10,146 nt of DNA from Acanthaster planci (Eukaryota; Echinodermata; Asteroidea; Valvatida; Acanthasteridae): NCBI RefSeq assembly GCF_001949145.1, contig NW_019091910.1, positions 2,021 to 12,166 on the forward strand, given 5' to 3'. The position numbers were made by a program, and so were the translations under genes. Below the pieces are notes generated by a model. The model was not told the origin of the DNA. It made no database searches and worked only from the letters and a program-made list of their open reading frames with translations. Positions within the stretch are counted from its first letter, which is position 1; every line of letters begins with the position of its first letter. Shown here piece by piece: positions 1-6,740 of the stretch.

Positions 1-870
1 AGACAATCTAACGTTCGTTTGGTTGGACGCAGGCTGTTGATCAAGGGTGCGTGTGTTAACTTCGGGGGAATTTCTTTGGTGTGATTGATTTTGACTCGAA
101 AAAAATGTGCTGCCACGACCTCGTGTAAACAGCCAATAGACACAACCCTCAGGCGAGCACTGACACCGGTTCAAACACCAGTGAATAATGTGCCTATCTT
201 TTTTTTTTAGATGGAGCCATTATTGTATGATCAGTTGAAGTCTACAGTATGCAATTGCGTGATGGAGTTGAATATTTCCATTCGTTTCCGCATATCACCC
301 TTTTTACCCTTTGAAGTGGGTTCGATCGACAGGAATTTTTAAACAATGAACTTGCAAATACACTAGAGCCAGGCACACCTTTCATATATCTAAAACCAAG
401 CCTAACAAAAAATACAACGATTAATTAATTACCTCTTTCCTCTTTGCTGAATACATCCGCAGAGTAAACTCGCAGATATATTTCCTGGTTCCTACTAATC
501 TCGTTAGAACTTTTGACCAATATGAGTCCAATCTATGATCATGTGAAAAAAAATAAATATGGGAAGTCTGGCTACAGCATTCTCTACTCTTTGAAGTTTC
601 ATAAGTTTGGTCTGAGCTACGCCGTACAATAGACTGTTACAATAATAAATGAGACTTGTAACGAATGAATGAACCAACAATTGAGTGTCCCAACGATTAA
701 GATATTTCTGAATACTGCGAATATTATGTAACGATAAAAAACTAGCTTTACAAGTTTATTTATAGGTAAATTGATCTTGAATTTTTCATCTAACTAAACA
801 CCGAGGTTCTTAAGTAGTACAAAAAACCGACAATTGTGGAGCACAGCCCCTTTTTCACTGTTTTCAGCAA
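1..870. other. AT-rich region without recognisable genes (probable host flank or element end)
   Basis: I see no coding stretch of useful length on either strand, no RNA gene and no recognisable transposon gene. The DNA is AT-rich with scattered A and T runs. It may be host flank or the non-coding end of the element. Its match to the far end of the element cannot be tested because that end lies outside the window, so no terminal inverted repeat could be defined. Confidence 0.5.
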
Positions 871-975
871 AAGTCCTGGGTAGTACATCGACTCAAAAAA
901 TCGGGGGAATCCCCTAAAAATCTGAAATTCCAGATTTTAACAATTTTCCCTGGGTACCTCATCGACCCCAAAATA
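871..975. repeat. Two diverged tandem copies, about 74 bp apart
   Basis: A block reading CCTGGGTA, three variable bases, CATCGAC and an A-rich end occurs at 875-901 and again at 949-975 with a handful of differences. The second copy overlaps the 3' end of the leftward coding-like stretch at 937-1143, so the duplication may have copied the end of that stretch. Sub-terminal tandem repeats are common in the ends of large DNA transposons, but that role is only inference here. Confidence 0.45.
903..938. promoter_or_regulatory. Two adjacent short palindromes
   Basis: GGGGGAATCCCC at 903-914 is close to a perfect palindrome and fits the general Rel/NF-kappaB site pattern. Immediately after it, AAAATCTG (917-924) and CAGATTTT (931-938) form an 8-bp inverted repeat around a 6-base centre. 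They sit between the two tandem copies. Both could be protein-binding sites or simple chance; no function can be shown from sequence alone. Confidence 0.2.
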
Positions 976-1143
976 GGCTCTACTATATTTACATTCCAGG
1001 GCCAAAATCTCTTTCACCCACACGCACCGGGGATTTCCAGTTACCTTGAACTTTTGACCCCGGCGCACTTTTCCTGTAAACAACTCGTGACCAGCACCGA
1101 TCGCACAAACAATCACTCTCAAAAAAAAGGGACTTCCCGTCAC
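937..1143 (-). other. Unassigned coding-like stretch, possible exon
   Basis: A leftward open stretch of 68 codons with protein-like composition, including a KVTGNPRCVWVKE segment and a GVDEVPREN ending. It has no ATG in frame. In leftward reading it is preceded by a T-rich run ending in ATAACAG at about 1148, which resembles a 3' splice acceptor, and an AAG/GTAACT donor-like sequence lies inside it. It could therefore be a host exon rather than an element gene. I do not recognise a domain and assign no function. Confidence 0.25.
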
Positions 1144-1192
1144 AGGCCTGTTATAAAAAACGAAAAAAATAAATAAACCCTACATAAAATAA

Positions 1193-1731
1193 ATTGTAGG
1201 TCACACTACAAACGTGAACTGTTATTTTTGCAAAGACACGAGAAATTCGATTGACTTGATAGATTCGTACCATTGCTTTCGTTGTTTAAATTCCAAAAGT
1301 TTACGCTAATGCACCGATTGTAAAGAATGCCACCATTGTCACCAATGTAACGATTGCACCAGATGTAAGGACTGCTCCACCTGCGACGATTGCGGTAGAT
1401 GTATAAATTGCGTGGCTTGTTTTATTCATACGACTGCCGAAATTCAAATGCCTTGGACAGTTGCAAAGACTGTTACTAGTGTGCCCATTGTATCGGGTGT
1501 TTTGGTTGTACGTACTGCATCTGCTGCATAAATTGTGTCGAGTTGGAAGGAATGGATCACGCGTTGCTCGTGGACGGCAAGCATAAAAAGCTGAGGCACG
1601 CGCGAGAGAACGAGCCACTGTCCGATTCAGCGACTAAACTCGACGCAGATTTATACAAAATTGGACTAATTATTGAGTACGACGTTGACGTCGAACATTT
1701 AATTAAAGTAGAAATCTCACCCGAGTTATAA
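1193..1731 (+). pseudogene. Cysteine-array (C-x2-C repeat) protein, broken
   Basis: Read rightward, 13 cysteines occur at exactly every third codon from 1310 to 1420, and a second block of the same type runs from 1462 to 1536 in another frame. The upstream open stretch in the first frame has two more CxxC pairs (CYFC at 1220-1231, CFRC at 1274-1285), like a zinc ribbon. A TAA at 1307-1309, a TAG at 1477-1479 and a frame change between about 1421 and 1461 interrupt the gene. After the array a charged tail continues to a stop at 1731. No plausible ATG precedes the array. Such arrays could bind zinc or form a disulfide-rich fold; similar CxxC repeat proteins occur in giant viruses. The function is unknown. 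The array is certain from sequence; treating all parts as one gene is inference. Confidence 0.55.
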
Positions 1732-1740
1732 CTGAGGTTG

Positions 1741-1753
1741 ATATTAATAAAAG
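1741..1753 (+). promoter_or_regulatory. A/T-rich start-adjacent motif (ATATTAATAAAAG)
   Basis: This sequence abuts the ATG at 1754. Close variants directly precede the start codons at 6372, 6740, 7223 and 8009 on the opposite strand, so it is probably a promoter shared by the element's genes, giving mRNAs with very short leaders. Confidence 0.45.
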
Positions 1754-2181
1754 ATGACTGATGCAGAGCTTTGTCACTTGCTGAATCTAAAGGAAGCACA
1801 CATAGCGGGATCTCAAAAACAAAGTAAACCGAGACCCCTTGTAACCACCAAACACTTGAAATAGATGAAAGATACGCTTGTAAACATTGCGGTATAATTT
1901 TTCGGTGGGTTTCCTTGTACACCCCCGTAGACATGGGAGATCTATATTACAAGCATCACGTTTGGAAAAAACTGCCACCACCAAAATCAAGAAAAACCCT
2001 ACAAAAATATAACATTTGCTTTAAAAACGGCGAAGTGGGTGAAATAGAATATAAGCTAGACCAAGTTTTAAACGGTAAGATCTCTAGAGGTAAACCGTTG
2101 AAGGCTTTAATCGCGGTAGGTTATCAAGAGACAACCGGGGAAACCGAATCTAAAGTGAAAGATCTATGTCTTACCGTTTAA
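1754..2181 (+). pseudogene. Zinc-ribbon protein resembling TFIIB / viral late transcription factors, truncated
   Basis: The ATG at 1754 has the shared A/T-rich motif just upstream. The first frame ends at a TAG at 1862-1864, but a shifted frame carries on coherently and supplies a zinc-binding pattern: C-x-H at 1840-1848, then C-x2-C-G at 1879-1893, about 12 residues apart. This CxH...CxxCG layout is typical of TFIIB-type and viral late-factor zinc ribbons. Further on, RGKPLKALIAVGY (from about 2086) resembles the start of a TFIIB cyclin-fold helix. The reading frame passes through the left arm and loop of an inverted repeat and then stops in its right arm at 2179-2181, so the C-terminal part is lost. 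A role in directing transcription of element genes is inference; the zinc ribbon is well supported and the TFIIB assignment is tentative. VLTF3-type factors are the main alternative. Confidence 0.4.
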
Positions 2182-2286
2182 AACTTGGTCTAACTTATAT
2201 TCTATTTCACCCACTTCGCCGTTTTTAAAGCAAATGTTATATTTTTGTAGGGTTTTTCTTGATTTTGGTGGTGGCAGTTTTTTCCA
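1963..2286. repeat. Long near-perfect inverted repeat (2 x 118 bp, 88-bp loop)
   Basis: The left arm at 1963-2080 is the reverse complement of 2169-2286; I find a single mismatch (C/T in the ATAAGCTAGAC segment). The loop is 2081-2168. In rightward reading the left arm and loop are coding sequence of the zinc-ribbon gene, while the right arm is an antisense copy that ends that gene and is fused to unrelated coding sequence at 2287. This is the product expected from a foldback or template-switch duplication; an assembly or library chimera is the alternative. Confidence 0.9.
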
Positions 2287-2890
2287 ACGCCCTCGACAAA
2301 TTAAACCTCGCTAAACAAGATTTAAAAAAAATGGATGAAATTTACGAAGGGAATCCCCCGACTCGACCTACCACCAACTCCTCCGCAACACCCACGAGAC
2401 CCAGAAGAGATTTAACTAAAAGATTGTTTTTGACGGGACTAACTTAACCTATATACGACAAACTTCATTCACGAAACTCATCTGAACCATTACCCCAGGG
2501 CCAAAGAGGAAGCATCGTGGTATCCCCCGGTTATTATAGCATGGAATGGTTTCACTTTTTGTTAAACTCGATACTGGGCGTTTCTTTTAAAGTTCACTCA
2601 GAATCTAAACGGGTGACTTTGGCCATTACGGACCCCAATCTCAAGTTGCGACTAAACAAAAAAGTGTCCAAGCTACTGAACTTACCCAAAATAAAACGTT
2701 TACCCAACTTTATTTACGAAGGCAAGTACGATTTAAACCCATTGAAACTCGCGTTTATTCATTGAAAACAATTAAATACATTTTACAATTTTTATAACGG
2801 GCAGTCTTTAGACTTGCTGTACGTGATAGCTACCGAGTCTCGCACCTCAACACCCGTGACGTGTGAAACGCCTAAAAAATTAATCGACAG
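2287..2890 (+). pseudogene. Remnant of a PGYY-type capsid-associated protein
   Basis: One reading frame stays coherent from the end of the inverted repeat to about 3005 but is cut by TAA at 2445-2447 and TGA at 2763-2765. It begins with a charged helix and a Thr/Pro-rich linker, then VSPGYYSMEWF (about 2519-2551), a stretch rich in beta-strand pattern and KVSKLLNL. A PGYY segment followed by a 'V...L...L...LG' region is the pattern I remember from a family common in animal Polintons, possibly the minor capsid (penton-like) protein, but this is from memory and the match is weak. The N-terminus is missing because of the inverted-repeat rearrangement. The boundary with the next gene is uncertain; LDLLYVIATES (2805-2837) could be the end of this gene. 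Confidence 0.35.
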
Positions 2891-3475
2891 GAACATCAGT
2901 GAATTGACTTTTTCTCTTTCTGAAAGATCGAAAAAATTAAATCCCAAATCCAAAGAGAACGCGACGCGCGCAAAGCTAGCTATAAAAAGATCAAAGGACT
3001 TTTAACCGCACTCGGATACGTGGAGTACGGCATGGAAGCCCTGGGCGCGACCTCGGCAGCCGTCGGCATTTCCACCATTCTGGGAGTCGTTACCGGATCC
3101 GTCGGCTTGTGATGGAAGGCATCGCTATAGGTGCGTTTGGTGCTTACTCGGTTCTAAAGTATGCCTCCCGTGGACTCACCCACAAAACTAAAAAACATGA
3201 CCTAATTCGAATGTTGGCAGACGCTAAATTAAACACCATCGAGGAATACGTATCTCACGCGATTGAAATTGCAAGCGAGCGAAGCGAGCACCAAAGAAGA
3301 AATCGAACGTCAAGTCAACGAAAGAGCAGAAGCGCTAGCCAACAAACGGGCGGCCGTTTAAAAAAGATCTTATGAAAAAACTTGGCGAATAAGTTTTACA
3401 AAGTCGGTTAAATACGAAGACCTACCACCCGCTTATCAACCAACCCAACCGACAGCCCCTCCTTTAAAAATCTAA
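2890..3475 (+). pseudogene. Membrane-active-type virion protein with late-domain tail, frameshifted
   Basis: Order of parts: a charged start (SERSKKLNPKSKENA, about 2917-2961); two glycine/alanine-rich hydrophobic segments (about 3030-3108 and 3115-3165); a basic stretch with KKHD; a LADAKLNTIEEYVSHAIE helix (3214-3267); a charged coiled-coil-like region; and a tail with PPAY (3425-3436) and PTAPP (3449-3463) before TAA at 3473-3475. The KLNTI helix after a glycine-rich hydrophobic region matches a conserved uncharacterised family I recall from cnidarian Polintons. Adenovirus protein VI is a functional parallel: a membrane-active virion protein with PPxY. Breaks: frame changes near 2975, at 3109-3112 and in 3290-3400. 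An AGCGAGCGAAGCGAGC insertion-like motif sits at 3274-3289. No clear ATG start is visible. The late-domain motifs are visible in sequence; their use in ESCRT recruitment is inference. Confidence 0.5.
3274..3289 (+). repeat. Dispersed motif AGCGAGCGAAGCGAGC
   Basis: One of four full copies of AGCGAGCGNAGCGAGC in the window. Here it lies in the coiled-coil-like region of the late-domain gene, close to one of its frame changes. Confidence 0.7.
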
Positions 3476-3495
3476 ATAAAAGTCTTTTAAAATAA

Positions 3496-4529
3496 ATGGG
3501 ATGCAATTTTAGTAGTCTAACAATTTTAGTCAACGAAGACAATTCCTTTACAGCCGAGTTTCCAAATTTAACGCATGCGTATAAATCACCGAAAGTAACC
3601 AAGGACGAAGCCGTTAATCGCTGGTCTACCGAGCCAATATCGTTTTATCAAAATCAATTTAATTTTGCGGTCTATTGCGCAACGACGGCGTGCGGTGTGG
3701 GCTTTGATCTGCTCTCTAACCCCAATCCATATATATCCGCCTTGTACAAGTTTCACTTATATTACACGGTTAGAAGAATTTCTCATTTGTGTGATTTTAA
3801 ATTGCCCACCGAAAAATTTTTAACCCGCTTGATAATTGTTATAATAGCGAAACATTTTTGAACATCTGTCAAGATTTTGAAGTGGACCCGAGTAAGCCCT
3901 ATAAACAAACTTGCGACACTTTGTCAAACGGATTAGGGACAGCTTATTACTTTGACCGAGCCGTTTGGATAGACAGGGGTGTTAGGAGGTGGTTACCCGT
4001 TCCAGGTGGCGACTTTAATCCAGGTGATCAAAGCCAAGACCACAATGTCATGAGACTACACCATGCACCAGTTGGCTCTGGTGAAACGGCACAATATATA
4101 GTAGAATATATCGAGCAAGATCCAAAAGTTACTTTAGCTCGTGTTGGGATTTTATACCTAGGCAAAAGATTCAGTTGACAGACGTGGGAATTAGAAAAGT
4201 GAATGAACAATTCGAGCTCATGTCTATGCGTTACTCGGGGCACAGGCACAAACCAAGACAAGCGTTTTGGCTACTGGCACTGGATTAGACGCGCAACGGC
4301 AATTTATTACGATTTATTACTTGAATCTTTAATCAATTCAGCTCCCGACCTTGAACGATCTATCAACGAATTTCAAGATTCGTTACAATACGCTAAAACT
4401 CCTTTAGACTATGTCATCGGTCCGAGTTTGTATGTAATCTCGTCAAGCATGGACTTACGCATAGGTACGTTTGAGGGTTACAACAATAACTTACAAATCG
4501 TGACAGCAGACATGCAGACTGGATAATGT
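3496..4529 (+). pseudogene. MGCxxS-starting conserved Polinton virion protein, frameshifted
   Basis: About 340 codons from ATG 3496 to TAA 4527-4529, in at least five coherent segments in different frames (breaks near 3820, 4175, 4215 and 4290). Conserved-looking blocks are NRWSTEPISFYQNQFNFAV (about 3616-3672), an ICQDFEVD block (3861-3884), a GAQAQTKTS block with TGTGLDAQ (about 4237-4290), and SINEFQDSLQYAKTPLDYV near the C-terminus with EGYNNN. This set matches an uncharacterised protein family I recall from cnidarian Polintons, of about 350 residues, so the gene appears near full length. The N-terminus MGCNFS fits the consensus for N-myristoylation at Gly2 with Cys3 as a possible palmitoylation site, which would target it to membranes. 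The start directly follows the late-domain gene by 20 bases. Function is unknown; a capsid or matrix role is inference from context. Confidence 0.55.
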
Positions 4530-4764
4530 AACGGATTTAAATTTGAGGCCTGAGGTTCAAGACGATTTTAGCGAACTAAATGAGCAGAAACCAAAAAGCA
4601 AAGCGAGCGGAGCGAGCAGAAACCCGAGCAAACCGAGCATCCTCCCGGCACATCAACCAAGCATCGCTCCGCTCGACATACACAACGAAGAGAAACTGTC
4701 CTTCACCATCGGAGCTGTTGCCGTGGGTGTAATCGGTTTTAAGTTATTTAAAGTTTTAACTTAA
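4504..4764 (+). CDS. Pro/Ser-rich linker with C-terminal membrane segment; tail of the upstream gene or separate small protein
   Basis: An open frame without an ATG overlaps the end of the upstream gene by a few codons and runs to TAA at 4762-4764. It has an acidic start, a Pro/Ser/Lys-rich linker holding the dispersed motif at 4602-4617, then HNEEKLSFTIGAVAVGVIGF, a hydrophobic segment ending in FKLFKVLT. The lack of a start and the immediate overlap suggest it is the C-terminal tail of the upstream protein, placed out of frame by an indel near 4525, but programmed frameshifting or a separate tail-anchored protein are possible. A C-terminal anchor together with an acylated N-terminus would make that protein doubly membrane-attached; this is inference. 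Confidence 0.45.
   Translation, partial: QQTCRLDNVTDLNLRPEVQDDFSELNEQKPKSKASGASRNPSKPSILPAHQPSIAPLDIHNEEKLSFTIGAVAVGVIGFKLFKVLT
4602..4617 (+). repeat. Dispersed motif AGCGAGCGGAGCGAGC
   Basis: A full copy inside the Pro/Ser-rich linker, followed at 4625-4639 by degenerate GAGCAAACCGAGC and at 4664-4675 by CGCTCCGCTCG, so the linker may have grown from repeated insertions of this unit. Confidence 0.7.
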
Positions 4765-4778
4765 ACGGTTTGATTTAA

Positions 4779-4831
4779 GGCAAAAAAAACCTCACCCCAA
4801 ATTTGAGGTGAGGTTTAATTTTTTTTTTGCC
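4779..4831. terminator. Hairpin between converging gene blocks
   Basis: GGC plus an A run plus ACCTCACC pairs with GGTGAGGT, a T run and GCC, with a short loop CCAAATTTGA and a small bulge. It lies exactly between the last rightward stop (4764) and the last leftward stop (4835). It is symmetric, with A and T runs on both sides, so it could end transcription or mark 3' ends on both strands. Hairpin-marked 3' ends are known for mimiviruses; whether this element does the same is inference. Confidence 0.6.
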
Positions 4832-4834
4832 TAT

Positions 4835-5763
4835 TTACATCTTTTGCACGTAGGTCAAAATCAAAACACCTACGCCTACAAACAAAGTCCACACGTGATC
4901 TGCTACCCAGCCGACAGCTTCACTCGCCATGTTAAAAATCCAACTCAAAACGCTACCGATGATTCCGGGCAAAGCGCCTGAAGCTTTCAACCCGAGTTTC
5001 TTCAATACGTTTGCCAGGTTCCACAGTTGACGTTTGATCCAATCGGTAATTCTGCCTATAGAAGGAGGAGTCGGCGTTGGTTTAGGTGCAGGTGTGCTCG
5101 CTCCGCTCGCTCCAACAGCTCTGACACTAGCTATGATACTACTAACGATGGTACTCACGGCTAAACTAAAAACCATTAAAATACTTACGATCGTGACGCC
5201 TTGCTCCCTAAATATCGTTCGAATCCTTTCGCGTAGCGTCAAATCTGAATCCATGGTCTTTTCGATAGTTTCCTTGATGTAATTGATTTGGCTTCTCAAT
5301 TGATCGGTGTGTCTATTGATGACTTCTAATCTACCCCGTCTTTAGATTCGTAAGTCGTCCAATTGCTGAAGTTCTGTACGTTCTCCTTCCGATGTTGCTT
5401 CTTCCTACTCGGCTTCGACCTGTTGAATGTTTGCGTCTAACTGATCTAATTTACCTTGATTTAAAATTAATTCTCCTTTTACCGTTTGTAACGACTTATC
5501 TAAAGCGGTCAACTCCCGATAGTTTAATTCTTCTGTTTGAACGTTTATATCTTGGGTGAGCTCTTCAACGATGTCACTTACCTGGTCAGCTGTTTCAGGT
5601 AGCTGTCCCATGCGATGCTCTCAGGTTGAAGTTTTGCTTCTTCATAAGCCATTTTTTGTGCCTGTTGTCTCGTTTTACCAAGAACGTAATCTTGTAGGCC
5701 TAATACGCGTCTTATAAAGTCTACGTTCGTGTCTTATCTGATGGTCTCTAGGCCACGAAATAT
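4835..5763 (-). pseudogene. Coiled-coil transmembrane protein conserved in Polintons, with stops
   Basis: Leftward gene with an N-terminal block LGLQDYVLGKTRQQAQ (about 5698-5651), a long coiled coil (about 5610-5300), a DLTLRERIRTIFREQGVTI block, a hydrophobic segment, a Pro-rich linker (PAPKPTPTPP), amphipathic helices and a final hydrophobic segment VWTLFVGVGVLILTYV before the stop at 4835. These blocks match, from memory, an uncharacterised membrane protein very common in cnidarian Polintons. The final 155 codons (from ATG 5299) are open, but in-frame TAA at 5342-5344 and TAG at 5405-5407 interrupt the coiled coil, a TAA lies at 5734-5736, and the N-terminal block is in another frame (change near 5605). 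An ATA at 5761-5763 sits where a start might have been. The dispersed motif at 5096-5111 encodes a GASGAS linker. The role is unknown; virion membrane association is inference. Confidence 0.6.
5096..5111 (-). repeat. Dispersed motif AGCGAGCGGAGCGAGC (on - strand)
   Basis: A full copy, in the linker between the first hydrophobic segment and the Pro-rich stretch of the coiled-coil transmembrane gene. Confidence 0.7.
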
Positions 5764-5785
5764 AGAACTGTTATTTTTTTTTTAC

Positions 5786-6090
5786 TCAAAAGAACTTTTT
5801 TGCCCTTAAATTTGCGTATAAGCGGTCTTTATTATCTAAACTAAAAATATTTGGGTCTCTAATTAACGCCTTAAAGCCAGTTTCTTTTTCAACCAAATCG
5901 TAAAAGTCGTTTACCTTATCTTCAATGAGCGCCAGTTGTAGGTCTCTTGTGTCTAACCCTCCACCTTCTATAAGGAACTTTTCTTGTCGATCTGGCCAAC
6001 AAAATCTTGGTCATCTCGCGTGTCTTGCTCAAATTGTTCTTGTTTTCGTTCTTGCCCCATTTCGTCCAGTTCAAATCCTCCTTCAGCCAT
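5786..6090 (-). pseudogene. Small acidic conserved protein (MAEGGF start), frameshifted
   Basis: The ATG at 6090 begins MAEGGFELDEMGQE, a Gln/Glu/Asp-rich start. The first frame stops near 5970, while a second frame continues coherently with LIEGGGLDTRDLQLALIED, KVNDFYDLVEKETGFKAL and a short basic end, closing at a TGA at 5786-5788. About 100 codons in total. The second half looks like a compact folded domain; the first is probably disordered. The gene lies 27 bases downstream of the end of the 6118-6372 gene on the same strand. I do not recognise a function; its place among virion-type genes suggests a small structural protein. Confidence 0.45.
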
Positions 6091-6117
6091 TTTACTTTAA
6101 TTTTAAAATAAGAAAAC

Positions 6118-6372
6118 TTAACTACTACTCATAGGAAAACTCGCGGGCAATATACCTTGCGCCACTAGCCAACCCTGGGAAGCCAATGCACCGCTAGACA
6201 GTGCGGTCAATTTCAACGAGTCTTCGACAGATAATTTATTTAGGTCTGACGGGTCGATTTTAAAAAGCTTGCTCGATAGCATGGCGTAACCCACAGAGAT
6301 TGCCGAAACGACTGCACCGTGGTAAGCAGTATTGGCGATTCCGTTTACGTCGATTGATTTAGCGTTACTCAT
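6118..6372 (-). CDS. Small membrane protein, intact
   Basis: The only clearly uninterrupted gene of the element: 84 codons from ATG 6372 to the stop at 6118-6120. It starts MSNAKSIDVNGIANTAYHGAV, has a first hydrophobic stretch at about residues 18-34, a LFKIDPSDLNKLSVEDSLKL amphipathic region, and a second Ala/Gly-rich hydrophobic stretch ending in ILPASFPMSSS. Two helices of this kind suggest a small membrane protein. I recall similar 80-90 residue proteins in other Polintons but have no function for them. The start is supported by the A/T-rich motif at 6373-6384 shared with other genes. Confidence 0.65.
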   Translation of the reverse strand: MSNAKSIDVNGIANTAYHGAVVSAISVGYAMLSSKLFKIDPSDLNKLSVEDSLKLTALSSGALASQGWLVAQGILPASFPMSSS

Positions 6373-6384
6373 ATTTAATAATAA
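6373..6384 (-). promoter_or_regulatory. A/T-rich start-adjacent motif (TTATTATTAAAT)
   Basis: It touches the ATG at 6372 on the - strand and matches the motif before the genes starting at 1754, 6740, 7223 and 8009. Confidence 0.5.
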
Positions 6385-6408
6385 GGAGTTTTTAAATTAA
6401 ATCCAAAT

Positions 6409-6740
6409 TTATTCCATGTCTAAACTGCTCTTCTTCAATTTTATTTTCTTGGCTAAAAAATTAACCGCAAACGCTCCAATGGCCAATCCACCAAATATCA
6501 AATTTCTGTTCTATACAGCCGTTTGATAAATTTTATTTTCTGAGCTGAGGTTCTGGTTCTGGCTGCTCTCTTTGCTCGCTAATTTCATCTTGGCGAACTA
6601 CTGCTTCAGCTTTTTGTTATGCTCGGCTAATTTTTACCCTGTTCTACTCGCTTCGGATTTTTAGCTTTAGTTACCGTCTGTACCTGGTTAATTCTCGCTT
6701 CGCTGTTCGCTTCGTTCTGGGGGCTCGCTTTTGTTGCCAT
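6409..6740 (-). pseudogene. Single-pass membrane protein with basic N-terminal block, frameshifted
   Basis: ATG 6740 starts MATKASPQNEANSEAR, followed by KAKNPKRVEQGK, a block resembling a conserved 'K-x-PgRV-x-x-GK-x-LAE' pattern I recall from small Polinton membrane proteins. That frame stops near 6628; another frame gives a charged, Glu/Gln/Pro-rich linker, and a third gives NLIFGGLAIGAFAVNFLAKK, one membrane helix followed by lysines, and a DME end at 6409. An in-frame TAG at 6511-6513 sits just before the helix. The N-terminal codons overlap the end of the upstream gene by about 53 bases in a different frame; the overlap contains degenerate copies of the dispersed GCGAGCGAAGC motif. Function unknown; a small virion membrane component is a guess. 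Confidence 0.5.

Noticed and set aside
168-179. GGTTCAAACACC resembling a tRNA B box
   Set aside because: No matching A box, cloverleaf or acceptor stem could be found at the correct distance.
1310-1420. CRISPR or simple tandem repeat
   Set aside because: Only the TGY positions recur; the bases between vary freely, which is the pattern of a selected protein repeat, not of a DNA array.
1301-1618. Leftward open stretch antisense to the cysteine array
   Set aside because: Its residues are a by-product of the TGY-x2 periodicity on the other strand, with no protein-like organisation.
1557-1990. Two leftward open stretches over the zinc-ribbon gene
   Set aside because: They are antisense to coherent rightward coding sequence; one shares its N-terminal residues with the right arm of the inverted repeat only because the arms are reverse complements.
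2259-2286. Apparent protein start (MILVVAVF) in the right arm of the inverted repeat
   Set aside because: This is antisense sequence of the zinc-ribbon gene, read forward only because the arm is inverted; real coding resumes at about 2287.
4028-4261. Leftward open stretch inside the MGCxxS gene
   Set aside because: The rightward frames carry the conserved family blocks; the antisense stretch has no recognisable features.
5034-5282. Rightward hydrophobic open stretch
   Set aside because: It is antisense to the coiled-coil/transmembrane gene, whose leftward frame carries the conserved FREQGVTI block.
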